Assembly: GCA_900540255.1 (NCBI GenBank)
Contig: UQFE01000032.1
Location: 1-26,483 of the forward strand
DNA: 26,483 nucleotides
Reading direction: 5' to 3'
DNA from: an uncultured Clostridium sp.
GTDB lineage: Bacteria; Bacillota; Clostridia; Clostridiales; Clostridiaceae
A program made the translations under genes and the position numbers. This document shows, piece after piece, positions 1 through 7,074 of this stretch. The notes below the pieces were generated by a model. That model had not been told where the DNA came from and searched no databases. It saw only the letters and a list, made by a program, of their open reading frames with translations. Each line of letters begins with the position of its first letter. Position 1 is the stretch's first letter.

Positions 1-23
1 TGTTTTAAAAAATAAAAATTAAT

Positions 24-62
24 ACAACATATTGTAGTATTTATTCTTAATGCGATATCCCC
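24..62 (-). mobile_element. Putative IS or dispersed-repeat terminus, left edge
   Basis: Read on the minus strand, this 39-nt segment begins GGGGATATCGCA and ends ACAATATGTTGT. It aligns without gaps to 26429-26467 on the plus strand with 26 of 39 identities. The matches concentrate in the first 20 and last 12 positions, and both copies point out of the window. The copy starts 9 nt after the stop codon of the gene at 72-308. Imperfect outward-facing termini at both edges suggest left and right ends of an insertion sequence, or copies of a 3'-flanking repeat. The GGGGCTGTC-type start of the other copy reminds me of IS1182-family ends, but that is from memory only. No transposase is visible. 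Confidence 0.4.
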
Positions 63-71
63 ATAAAGAGT

Positions 72-308
72 TTAAAATTTAATACTAGATACTTGTCTAA
101 CCATATTTAGTTCCTTTTCTGATTCTACTTGAACTAAAGTTTCATTCCAATCCTTATCAAATTTAATTTTAAATATTTCAACATCATTTTTATTGGTTAC
201 AGGTGCCATTGCTACATATTCTGTTTTGTTTATTAACTTTTGTTCTAAAATAGCATATTCTACTTTATTTCCTTGATCATCTGTAAATTTCATTGTTTTT
301 TCATTCAT
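72..308 (-). CDS. DUF1292 family protein
   Basis: Small acidic cytosolic protein of 78 aa made of a single DUF1292 domain. The family pattern is visible in the N-terminal DDQGNKVEYAIL strand, the EYVAMAPV core and a following lysine-rich strand. Proteins of this family are common in Firmicutes and have no established biochemical function. The ATG at 308 has an AAGGAG ribosome binding site 8 nt upstream. The gene lies 82 nt downstream of the transporter ATPase gene in the same direction. No convincing terminator separates them, so read-through from the transporter is possible. A TATAAT hexamer at 345-350 with a poor -35 could supply its own promoter. The stop codon is only 9 nt from the putative repeat terminus at the window edge. 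Family call is good; function is unknown. Confidence 0.85.
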   Translation of the reverse strand: MNEKTMKFTDDQGNKVEYAILEQKLINKTEYVAMAPVTNKNDVEIFKIKFDKDWNETLVQVESEKELNMVRQVSSIKF

Positions 309-390
309 TTTTAATTTCTCCTTTTCTAATACATATAAATTAGTATTATATAAAAGAATAAAAATTATTAATTAGTTATAAAAAATATCA

Positions 391-1086
391 TTAAATTATT
401 TCACATTTATTATAAATATGTTTTTCAATTATTTTTCCAGAATCCATAGATACAATTTTATCAGAAACAAGTTTAGCAAACTCCATATCATGTGTTATTA
501 TAAGCATTGACATACCAGTTTTACTTAAACTTTTTATCAGTTTAGCTACATCTAAAGTAAGTGATGGATCTAAAGCTGAAGTAGGTTCATCAAAACACAT
601 TAATTTAGGGTTTAAAGCTAATGCTCGTCCAATTGCAACTCTTTGTTTTTGCCCACCTGATAATTCACATGGATAATTATTAGCTTTATCACTTAAACCT
701 AAAAAGCTTAATATTTCGTTTGCTTTATTTATTGCATTTTCCTTTTTTTCACCTAGAGCACGAGTTGGTGCTTCTATTATATTTTCTAACACTGATTTAT
801 GAGGAAATAAATTAAAATTTTGAAAAACAAGACCTACATTTTTTCTTATTATAGAACTTGATTTTTTATCACAATACCTACCATCTTTACAAAAAGTATA
901 TCCATCTATTTCAATAGTTCCATCATCACATTTTTCAAGTCCAGTTATAGTTCTAAGTAAAGTTGTTTTACCTCCACCTGAAGGGCCAACTACTACTACA
1001 ATTTCACCTTTGTTAATCTCAAGATTTACACCCTTAAGCACTAAATTATTTCCAAAAAATTTTTTTAACCCTCTTATTTTTAACAT
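391..1086 (-). CDS. Polar amino acid ABC transporter, ATP-binding protein
   Basis: Cytosolic ATPase subunit (231 aa) that powers amino acid import through the permease encoded just upstream. Visible motifs are Walker A GPSGGGKT (residues 34-41), a Q-loop glutamine near 89 (VFQNFNLF), the ABC signature LSGGQKQR (142-149), Walker B LMCFDEP (162-168) and the H-loop histidine in IITHD (about 199). Length and motif order match the GlnQ/HisP/ArtP class of polar amino acid transporters (cystine, glutamine, histidine, arginine), and the substrate cannot be read from this subunit. The second glycine in SGGGK is a small departure from the usual SGSGK. The gene follows the permease by 11 nt and has an AAGGGGTG ribosome binding site, so it belongs to the same transcript. 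Confidence 0.95.
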   Translation of the reverse strand: MLKIRGLKKFFGNNLVLKGVNLEINKGEIVVVVGPSGGGKTTLLRTITGLEKCDDGTIEIDGYTFCKDGRYCDKKSSSIIRKNVGLVFQNFNLFPHKSVLENIIEAPTRALGEKKENAINKANEILSFLGLSDKANNYPCELSGGQKQRVAIGRALALNPKLMCFDEPTSALDPSLTLDVAKLIKSLSKTGMSMLIITHDMEFAKLVSDKIVSMDSGKIIEKHIYNKCEII

Positions 1087-1097
1087 ATGAGCACCCC

Positions 1098-1772
1098 TTA
1101 ATTATAATATTGATATTTTTTTTCAATTTTATCAAATATTTTTGTGAATATTCCTATTAAAATTAAATAAACAATTCCAATAATTAAGAGTGGTAAAAGT
1201 GAAGAATCCCTGTTACAAGCTATTTTACCAACTCTTAATAATTCATCTATTCCAATTACATATACTAATGCAGTATCTTTAACTAATGTTACTATTTCAT
1301 TTGCAATTGGAGGTAATATTGTTTTAAAAGCTTGAGGTAATATTATTCTAAAAAAGGTATCCTTTTTAGATAATCCTAGAACTTGAGATGCTTCATTTTG
1401 TCCAATATCAACAGATGAAATACCGGCTCTAAAGATTTCTCCAAAGTATGCAGCATAATTTAAAGTAAATGCAATTATTGCTGCTGGAAATCTATCTATA
1501 ACAATATTCAAATTTGGAAGTCCAAAAAATATAAAGACTATTTGAAGTAAAAGAGGAGTTCCACGCATTATTAAAACATAAAATCCCGTTAGTTTATTAA
1601 TTATTTTTATTTTTGATAATCTTCCTAGTGCTACAAGAACACCTAAAGGTATAGATAAAATTAGTGTCAATAAAAAAATTTCCATTGTAACCTTAAGCCC
1701 TTCTAAGACTTGAGGAAATAATGTTCCAGTATAATTTACTATATCTTTTAAAAATGTTATTATAGTATACAT
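1098..1772 (-). CDS. Polar amino acid ABC transporter, permease
   Basis: Integral membrane subunit (224 aa) of the HisM/GlnP permease family. About five hydrophobic segments are visible, roughly residues 27-50, 60-83, 97-112, 160-183 and 190-213. The cytosolic EAA loop that docks onto the ATPase lies around 126-148 (NEASQVLGLSKKD, then ILPQA). The family N-terminus, with a short amphipathic helix and GLKVTMEI, is intact. One permease gene implies a homodimer. It follows the binding-protein gene by 24 nt and precedes the ATPase by 11 nt, so the three form one transport operon. The ATG at 1772 is preceded by GGGGGAG at a spacing of about 9 nt. Confidence 0.95.
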   Translation of the reverse strand: MYTIITFLKDIVNYTGTLFPQVLEGLKVTMEIFLLTLILSIPLGVLVALGRLSKIKIINKLTGFYVLIMRGTPLLLQIVFIFFGLPNLNIVIDRFPAAIIAFTLNYAAYFGEIFRAGISSVDIGQNEASQVLGLSKKDTFFRIILPQAFKTILPPIANEIVTLVKDTALVYVIGIDELLRVGKIACNRDSSLLPLLIIGIVYLILIGIFTKIFDKIEKKYQYYN

Positions 1773-1796
1773 TTGTGTTGCTCCCCCATTTTATTT

Positions 1797-2612
1797 TTAT
1801 TCCTTTATAGTTATATCTGCATCAAACCATTTAGTAGATATTTGTGCTAATGTTCCATCATCTTGTAATTCTTTATAAGCTTTATTAAAAGCATCAACCA
1901 TCTCAGTATCTCCTTTTCTTATTCCAACACCATATTCTTCTTCGCCAAAGTTATCATCTAAAATATTAAATTTATCTTCACCTTTTAAATGTATATAATA
2001 TCTTACTAATATTTCATCAGCAACAACAGCATCAATTCTTCCTGCTTCTAAATCCATTAAAGCTTGGTTATTATCTTCAAAAGTAATAGCAGAACCGCCA
2101 TTAAAACTATTATATAAATCTTCTTCTTTTTCCATTGCACTTATAGCAGATGATTCATTTTGAGCTCCAACCTTTTTACCTTCTAAATCTTTCTTTGCTT
2201 TTATATCACTATTACTTAAAGTAACAATAACCTGTTTATTTTTTAAATATGGAACTGAAAAATCAACTTTCTTCTTTCTTTCTTCATTAATTGTATAACC
2301 ATTCCATATTAAATCTATATTTCCGGATTTAAGTTCAGTTTCTTTCATAGTCCAGTCTATAGGTTGAAATACAACTTTTTTGTTTAATTTTTCACATATA
2401 GCTTTTGCAAGTTCAACATCAAATCCTGTAATTTCACCATTTTCATCTTTAAATCCCATAGGAGCAAAGGCATCATCCATTCCAACTATTAGAGTCTCCT
2501 TATTTAAAGTACTTTCAGAAGTATTTTCTTTAGAACAACCAGCTACCCCTAGGCTTAAAGTTACTATAGTTGCCCCTAAAATAATATTGCTTATTAATCT
2601 TTTTAACTTCAT
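1797..2612 (-). CDS. Amino acid ABC transporter substrate-binding lipoprotein
   Basis: Extracellular lipid-anchored receptor (271 aa) of the SBP_bac_3 family. It has a lipoprotein signal peptide with a basic n-region (MKLKRL), a hydrophobic core and the lipobox VAGC, giving a lipidated Cys26. The mature part shows the family pattern: LIVGMDDAFAPMGF, GFDVELAKAI, LIWNGYTINEERKKKVDFSVPY, a central hinge region and the end motif NKAYKELQDDGTLAQISTKW. I chose the ATG at 2612 over the GTG nine codons upstream, because GGGGGA sits about 7 nt before this ATG and the signal peptide then starts properly. Polar amino acid specificity is inferred from family; cystine, glutamine or arginine cannot be separated here. 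It is the first gene of the operon. Confidence 0.93.
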   Translation of the reverse strand: MKLKRLISNIILGATIVTLSLGVAGCSKENTSESTLNKETLIVGMDDAFAPMGFKDENGEITGFDVELAKAICEKLNKKVVFQPIDWTMKETELKSGNIDLIWNGYTINEERKKKVDFSVPYLKNKQVIVTLSNSDIKAKKDLEGKKVGAQNESSAISAMEKEEDLYNSFNGGSAITFEDNNQALMDLEAGRIDAVVADEILVRYYIHLKGEDKFNILDDNFGEEEYGVGIRKGDTEMVDAFNKAYKELQDDGTLAQISTKWFDADITIKE

Positions 2613-2647
2613 ATAAATTCCCCCATCTTTATCTAACACTTTTCTTA

Positions 2648-2677
2648 TTTAATACTTTAGCATATTAAAGTATTAAA
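2648..2677. promoter_or_regulatory. Inverted repeat overlapping -10: candidate operator
   Basis: Two perfect 12-bp arms, TTTAATACTTTA (2648-2659) and TAAAGTATTAAA (2666-2677), flank a 6-nt spacer. The dyad covers the -10 hexamer and nearly all of the promoter spacer and touches the -35, so a bound dimeric regulator would exclude RNA polymerase. The regulator is unknown and no regulator gene is adjacent. The dyad could instead fold as an AT-rich hairpin, but there is no T-run and its position fits an operator better. Confidence 0.6.
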
Positions 2678-2682
2678 ATCAA
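2654..2682 (-). promoter_or_regulatory. Sigma-A promoter of the amino acid transporter operon
   Basis: On the minus strand a -35 TTGATT (2677-2682) and a -10 TAAAGT (2654-2659) are separated by 17 nt, and a TGC extended -10 precedes the -10. The predicted start lies about 35 nt before the lipoprotein ATG. No other promoter as good is present between the upstream terminator and this gene. Confidence 0.7.
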
Positions 2683-2710
2683 GTGTTTTTTATTTGTTTT
2701 ATTTTGTATA

Positions 2711-2763
2711 AAAAAACTCTATATAGATAAACTCTCTATTTAAGTGTTTATCTATATAGAGTT
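2711..2763 (-). terminator. Intrinsic terminator after the 343-aa gene
   Basis: Perfect 18-bp arms at 2715-2732 and 2746-2763 enclose a 13-nt loop. On the minus strand the stem is followed by TTTTTT (2711-2716, partly in the stem base) and more T-rich sequence. It lies 23 nt beyond the stop of the 343-aa gene and separates it from the transporter operon. Confidence 0.85.
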
Positions 2764-2786
2764 AAATTAAACTACTTTTTTTTAAC

Positions 2787-3818
2787 TTATTCCAATATTT
2801 CTGTTAAATATTTTCTAAGTTCAATATCTAATGAATTATCTCTTAAATACATTAACTTACTATTTATTTCTTCGTCTTTATTATATAAAGAGTAGAAGCT
2901 TAATGTAGCTTTTAATCTTAAGTCTTCAGGTACTGAAGATAAATCAAAGGTACCTTTCTCATCTTTTAAAATCATTGATAACTCTAAAACCTCATCACTT
3001 ATAGCAACTGCCTTTAAGAAAATTAATTGTTCTGTTGTATAATTTCCAACATTATTAATTATACTTAAAGTAATATCATAAGCAGATTCTATATTATTAT
3101 CATAAATATATTTTTTAAAGTAAACTTCTAATGTTTTTAATACTTTAGTATTGTTTTTTACTTGAGATAAAAATCCTAAAGTTGCAATTACATTTTCATC
3201 ACTAAATGTATCCATAATATAAATTATAGAATCTATAATTTTTTCTTCTTCAATTCCCTTTGCAGCCATTTTACAAAGTAAATTTACAGATTTAATACTA
3301 TTTGCTGATTTGTCATTAGCTATTTTTAACAATTCATCAACACTATGTTCATTAAAGGAATATAAAATAGTAAGTACAGCATTTTTAACAGCTGTAGGCC
3401 ATGCTCCTAAACCATTATATCTACTTCTTAAATATGATGGTTTTGAAATTCCACCATAAAGAAATTCAGTTAATGCACCTATATTTTCCATTCCAATTAC
3501 TTTAGCTGCTTCTTTTGAATAAAGTTCCATAGAATCAAAGTTTTGAGATTTATCAACGACTTTTAGGATTTCTCCTGTTATAAGAGATTTTAATTCTTCA
3601 GCAGTAAGGTTATTTGGATTATGATATTCTTCTACTTGATCTAACACAAAGTTATAATTAAATCTATTATCTTCATTTTGAATACTTACTTCAGATAATT
3701 CATTTGTTATTGCAATTTCATCTTCACTTTCATTAATTTCTTTTATATTTAAAGCTTTATCTAAAGCTATTTCTTCATCATTTTCTTTTTTCTTTTTGAA
3801 AAAATCAAATAATCCCAT
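2787..3818 (-). CDS. Uncharacterised helical protein, DUF523 partner
   Basis: I do not recognise this 343-aa protein. It starts with a short hydrophobic-basic segment (MGLFDFFKKKK) that could touch the membrane. An acidic linker follows to about residue 55. The rest is almost entirely predictable helix with regularly spaced leucines and isoleucines, resembling an alpha-solenoid or HEAT-like fold. It has one cysteine, no catalytic motif, no signal peptide and no transmembrane segment. A glycine-rich stretch near residues 115-140 (LYGGISKPSYLRSRYNGLG) is the least helical part. The ATG at 3818 has AGGAGG with good spacing and lies inside the end of the DUF523 gene (14-nt overlap), so the two are probably translationally coupled. 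A strong terminator follows. Any scaffold or envelope role is inference only. Confidence 0.75.
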   Translation of the reverse strand: MGLFDFFKKKKENDEEIALDKALNIKEINESEDEIAITNELSEVSIQNEDNRFNYNFVLDQVEEYHNPNNLTAEELKSLITGEILKVVDKSQNFDSMELYSKEAAKVIGMENIGALTEFLYGGISKPSYLRSRYNGLGAWPTAVKNAVLTILYSFNEHSVDELLKIANDKSANSIKSVNLLCKMAAKGIEEEKIIDSIIYIMDTFSDENVIATLGFLSQVKNNTKVLKTLEVYFKKYIYDNNIESAYDITLSIINNVGNYTTEQLIFLKAVAISDEVLELSMILKDEKGTFDLSSVPEDLRLKATLSFYSLYNKDEEINSKLMYLRDNSLDIELRKYLTEILE

Positions 3819-4269
3819 CTTTATTTCCTCCTAAATCCTTTTCACTTATTACTTCAATAAAAGCTTCTTTCAAAATTTTTGTTGTTATACCCATACCTGG
3901 TATTTTAGTGCCATTAAAATTACCGTCATATATGTAATTAACGCCACAAGAAGGGCTTCCTTCTTTTAATATTGCTTTTTTAATATTTAATTTTTTAGCA
4001 ATATTTAAGGTTTCTTGTGCACCTTTAATAAATTCTTTACTTACATCATCTCCATTTTTATTAACAACAAAAGTATCTTCTAATTTGTTATTATTAAAAT
4101 GATTTATAATTTCACTTGGTATTCTTGGTGTAGGCAATCCCCCAAGTTGTTCAGGACATACTAAAATAGCTTTTCCTGAAGAAAATAATTCATCGCATAT
4201 TTTATTATAATTATTGTTACCATTATATTTACAATTAATTCCACATAAACATGCGCTTATTAAATACAT
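3805..4269 (-). CDS. DUF523 domain-containing protein
   Basis: Small cytosolic protein (154 aa) covering one DUF523 domain (the YbbK-like family). Family hallmarks are the N-terminal ISACLCGINCKYNG with Cys7, Cys9 and Cys13, the VCPEQLGGLPTPR motif near residues 37-49, and the KEGSPSCGVNYIYDG motif in the second half. The conserved cysteines suggest metal or thiol chemistry, but no activity is established for the family. The ATG at 4269 is preceded by AGGAGGG at ideal spacing, and a near-consensus promoter lies 24-51 nt upstream. The gene overlaps the 343-aa gene by 14 nt, so the pair makes a two-gene operon. Confidence 0.9.
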   Translation of the reverse strand: MYLISACLCGINCKYNGNNNYNKICDELFSSGKAILVCPEQLGGLPTPRIPSEIINHFNNNKLEDTFVVNKNGDDVSKEFIKGAQETLNIAKKLNIKKAILKEGSPSCGVNYIYDGNFNGTKIPGMGITTKILKEAFIEVISEKDLGGNKDGII

Positions 4270-4292
4270 GAAATCCCTCCTATTCTGCTTTA

Positions 4293-4320
4293 ATTATAGC
4301 ACAATAAGGAGGGGTTTCAA
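4293..4320 (-). promoter_or_regulatory. Near-consensus sigma-A promoter for the DUF523 operon
   Basis: Minus strand: -35 TTGAAA (4315-4320), 16-nt spacer, -10 TATAAT (4293-4298) preceded by TGC, an extended -10. It sits in the 75-nt gap between the mutS2 stop and the DUF523 start. It is one of the two or three best promoters in the window. Confidence 0.85.
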
Positions 4321-4344
4321 CTGAATTTAAATTAATAATTTTTG

Positions 4345-6702
4345 TTATTTTAATTCAACGATAGTTACACCATCGCCACCTTCACCATATACACCTAATC
4401 TATATGATTTAACATGAGGATGTCTTTTTAACATATCATTAATTGCTTTTCTTAATATACCAGTTCCTTTACCATGAACTATAGTTACTTCACCTAAGTT
4501 TCCTAAATAAGCCTCATCTAAATATTTATCAGTTCTATAGCAAGCTTCTTCAGAATCCATTCCTCTTAAATCAATTCTAGAATCAATAGCTTTCATATTT
4601 AATTTAAGTTCTCTTTTTTTCTTTTCTTTCTTCTTAGGTTCATTTGGAACTTTACGTAAATCCTTTAATTTAACATTAATTTTCATTATTCCAGCTTCAA
4701 CTTGAACATCACCTTTATTGTCAGGGTTAGATATTATTATTACTCTTTGATTTAATGAAGGTAAGAAAGCTTCCATACCTAATTTAACTTTAGTAATAAC
4801 TTCACCAGTATTTTCCTTTGATTTAATCATTGCAGCTTCTTTTTCTTCAAGACTTGTTTTTAATTTTCTTCTTTCCTCTTCTAATCTATTTCTTCCACCA
4901 CCTGAGATTCCCATTTTCTCAAGTTCTCTCATAGCCTTAACTATTTCATCAGCTTCATCTTTTGCTCTAGAAATTATGTTTTTAGCTTCTTGTCTTGCTT
5001 CATCATATACTTTATCTCTTACAGTATCTAATTTTTTTAGTTTTTCATCATATTTAGCTTTTAATTCTTCAGCTTCTTGTTTAATACGGTAAGCTTCTCT
5101 AGCATCCCTATTAGCAACAATACTCTTTTCTTGAAGATCTCTAATTAAATCTTCGAATTGTAAATTTTCTTCAGACATAAAGTCTTTTGCTTTTGAAATT
5201 ACATCAGTACTTAAACCTAATCTTTTAGAAATTTCAAATGCATTTGATTTACCAGGAATACCAATTAATAATCTATAAGTAGGTCTTAATGTTTCAACAT
5301 CAAATTCAACTGAAGCATTTTCTACACCTGGAGTTTTAAGAGCATATCCTTTTAATTCACTATAGTGTGTTGTTGCTATTATTCTAGAACCCCTTTTATT
5401 TAATGTTTCAATAATTGCAACAGCTAAAGCAGCTCCTTCTACTGGATCAGTACCAGAACCTAATTCATCAAATAAAACTAATGAATTTGAGTTAGCTTCA
5501 TCTAAAATTGATACTATATTAGTCATATGAGATGAAAATGTTGATAAAGATTGTTCAATGCTTTGTTCATCTCCAATATCAGCAAAGATATCTTTAAAGA
5601 ATCCAATTGTAGACCCATCTTTTGCAGGAATTAAAAGTCCACTTAATGCCATTAAATGAAGTAATCCAACTGTTTTTAAAGTAACAGTTTTACCACCAGT
5701 ATTAGGACCAGTTATCATTAAAGTTGTAAAATCCTTGCCTAAATATATATCAGAAGGAACTACAGTTTTAGGATCTATTAATGGATGTTTTCCAGCTATA
5801 ATATCAAAACTTCTATCAGTTGTTACAGTTGGTTTAATAGCATTTAAAGCAGAGGCATATTTCCCTTTTGCAAATATAAAGTCAAGTTCTCTTAATATAT
5901 TTGAATTGCTTTTAATAGTATCTATATTATCATAAACCTTAGAAGAAAGTTCACTTAAGATTCTTTCTATTTCAGCTTTTTCCTTAAGCATTAATTCTTT
6001 AATTTCATTATTTAAATTTACTAAGCTTATTGGTTCAATAAATAAAGTTGCACCTGTTGAACTTTGATCATGAACTAATCCAGGAACAGCACCTTTATAT
6101 TCAGCCTTAACAGGTAATACATATCTGTCACCTCTCATTGTATATAAAGAATCCTGAAGATATTTTGAATTACTTCTTACAATAGAATTAATTTTTTCTC
6201 TTACAGATGAATTTTTTTCTTTTAAGCTTCTTCTTATGTTATATAATGTGCCACTTGCTTTATCACTAATTTCTTCTTCTGAAATAATAGCATTATCTAT
6301 TTCACTTTCAAGATTTTTTAATGGTACTAAGATATAAGCTAAATCTTCAAGGTTCTTATAGCCAATTTCATCGTCTTTTCTAGCAACATAATCCTTAAAT
6401 TTTCTAGAACATCTAAGCATATTTCCAATTTTAATAAGCTGACCTGGATTTAATACTCCACCTTTTCCTGCTCTTTCAAGTTCTTCTTTAGTTTCATATA
6501 ATCCTTCAAAAGGAGGAGTTCCTTTTCTAATTAATATATCTAAGGCTTCATTTGTTTCTTCTAATTTTTTTTCTACTTCAAAAACAGAACCATATGGTGT
6601 AAGATTATCTATAAGTTCCTTTCCTCCGCTAGTTACTGCATAATTTCTCAATTTATTTTTAATTTTATTAAATTCTAAAATTCTTAACGTTCTTTCTTTC
6701 AT
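4345..6702 (-). CDS. mutS2: Endonuclease MutS2
   Basis: MutS-family ATPase with a C-terminal nuclease domain (785 aa). In Bacillus the family is linked to rescue of collided ribosomes, and elsewhere to suppression of recombination. The N-terminal core and clamp helices run to about residue 300. Walker A GPNTGGKT is at 332-339, the MutS signature STFSSHM at 387-393 and Walker B LVLFDELGSGTDP at 408-420. A long charged coiled-coil and linker runs to about 690. The Smr domain at about 705-785 has the DLRGM and HGKGTG motifs. It lacks the mismatch-recognition domain of MutS, as expected. Length is full. The ATG at 6702 is preceded by AGGAG. It lies 22 nt after a small membrane protein gene and is probably co-transcribed with that gene and the U32 gene. 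I see no clear terminator in the 75 nt after its stop. Confidence 0.97.
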   Translation of the reverse strand: MKERTLRILEFNKIKNKLRNYAVTSGGKELIDNLTPYGSVFEVEKKLEETNEALDILIRKGTPPFEGLYETKEELERAGKGGVLNPGQLIKIGNMLRCSRKFKDYVARKDDEIGYKNLEDLAYILVPLKNLESEIDNAIISEEEISDKASGTLYNIRRSLKEKNSSVREKINSIVRSNSKYLQDSLYTMRGDRYVLPVKAEYKGAVPGLVHDQSSTGATLFIEPISLVNLNNEIKELMLKEKAEIERILSELSSKVYDNIDTIKSNSNILRELDFIFAKGKYASALNAIKPTVTTDRSFDIIAGKHPLIDPKTVVPSDIYLGKDFTTLMITGPNTGGKTVTLKTVGLLHLMALSGLLIPAKDGSTIGFFKDIFADIGDEQSIEQSLSTFSSHMTNIVSILDEANSNSLVLFDELGSGTDPVEGAALAVAIIETLNKRGSRIIATTHYSELKGYALKTPGVENASVEFDVETLRPTYRLLIGIPGKSNAFEISKRLGLSTDVISKAKDFMSEENLQFEDLIRDLQEKSIVANRDAREAYRIKQEAEELKAKYDEKLKKLDTVRDKVYDEARQEAKNIISRAKDEADEIVKAMRELEKMGISGGGRNRLEEERRKLKTSLEEKEAAMIKSKENTGEVITKVKLGMEAFLPSLNQRVIIISNPDNKGDVQVEAGIMKINVKLKDLRKVPNEPKKKEKKKRELKLNMKAIDSRIDLRGMDSEEACYRTDKYLDEAYLGNLGEVTIVHGKGTGILRKAINDMLKRHPHVKSYRLGVYGEGGDGVTIVELK

Positions 6703-6724
6703 AAATTTCTCCTATTAATAAATG

Positions 6725-7060
6725 CTATTTTTTTAAATCCTTATTTAGCTTTTGATTATTAATGATTAATGAAATTGTAACTATTATACTTATAATCAAT
6801 ACTGAAATATTAATAATGTTCTCATAATAGTGAGTTTTACCAATAAATGATGAAATTAAAATTAGCATTTCACAAACAACAATTGATAATAAGATTATAC
6901 TTATTTTCCAATTCCCCTTAACTATTGAAGTTGTTTTTAGTTTATCATTATAATTTAAATTTTTAAACCAATCTGTATTTAATACAGAAGATGCATTACG
7001 CATTTGATAAATACCAAAAATAAATACAAGAATTATCACCACTATGTTTAATGTTCTCAT
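6725..7060 (-). CDS. Small membrane protein between U32 and mutS2 genes
   Basis: Unrecognised 111-aa integral membrane protein. Three hydrophobic segments are visible at about residues 4-20, 52-74 and 82-103. Between the first and second is a polar stretch (SSVLNTDWFKNLNYNDKLKT), and a short lysine-rich tail follows. There is no lipobox, cysteine pair or catalytic motif; the only cysteine lies inside the second segment. The ATG at 7060 has GGAGGG about 5 nt upstream. It follows the U32 gene by 14 nt and precedes mutS2 by 22 nt, so it is almost certainly expressed with both. The tight spacing and strong ribosome binding site support a real gene, and no function can be assigned. Confidence 0.75.
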   Translation of the reverse strand: MRTLNIVVIILVFIFGIYQMRNASSVLNTDWFKNLNYNDKLKTTSIVKGNWKISIILLSIVVCEMLILISSFIGKTHYYENIINISVLIISIIVTISLIINNQKLNKDLKK

Positions 7061-7074
7061 AAAACCCTCCTAAC

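Noticed and set aside
1..19. 19-nt direct match (18 of 19) between the first and last bases of the window
   Set aside because: Both are A/T runs of low complexity, so it may be chance; the 39-nt inverted match is the better evidence for related edges.
4321..4357. Possible mutS2 terminator from TGAATT and AATTCA
   Set aside because: The arms are only 6 bp of A/T-rich sequence, widely spaced and partly inside the coding end.
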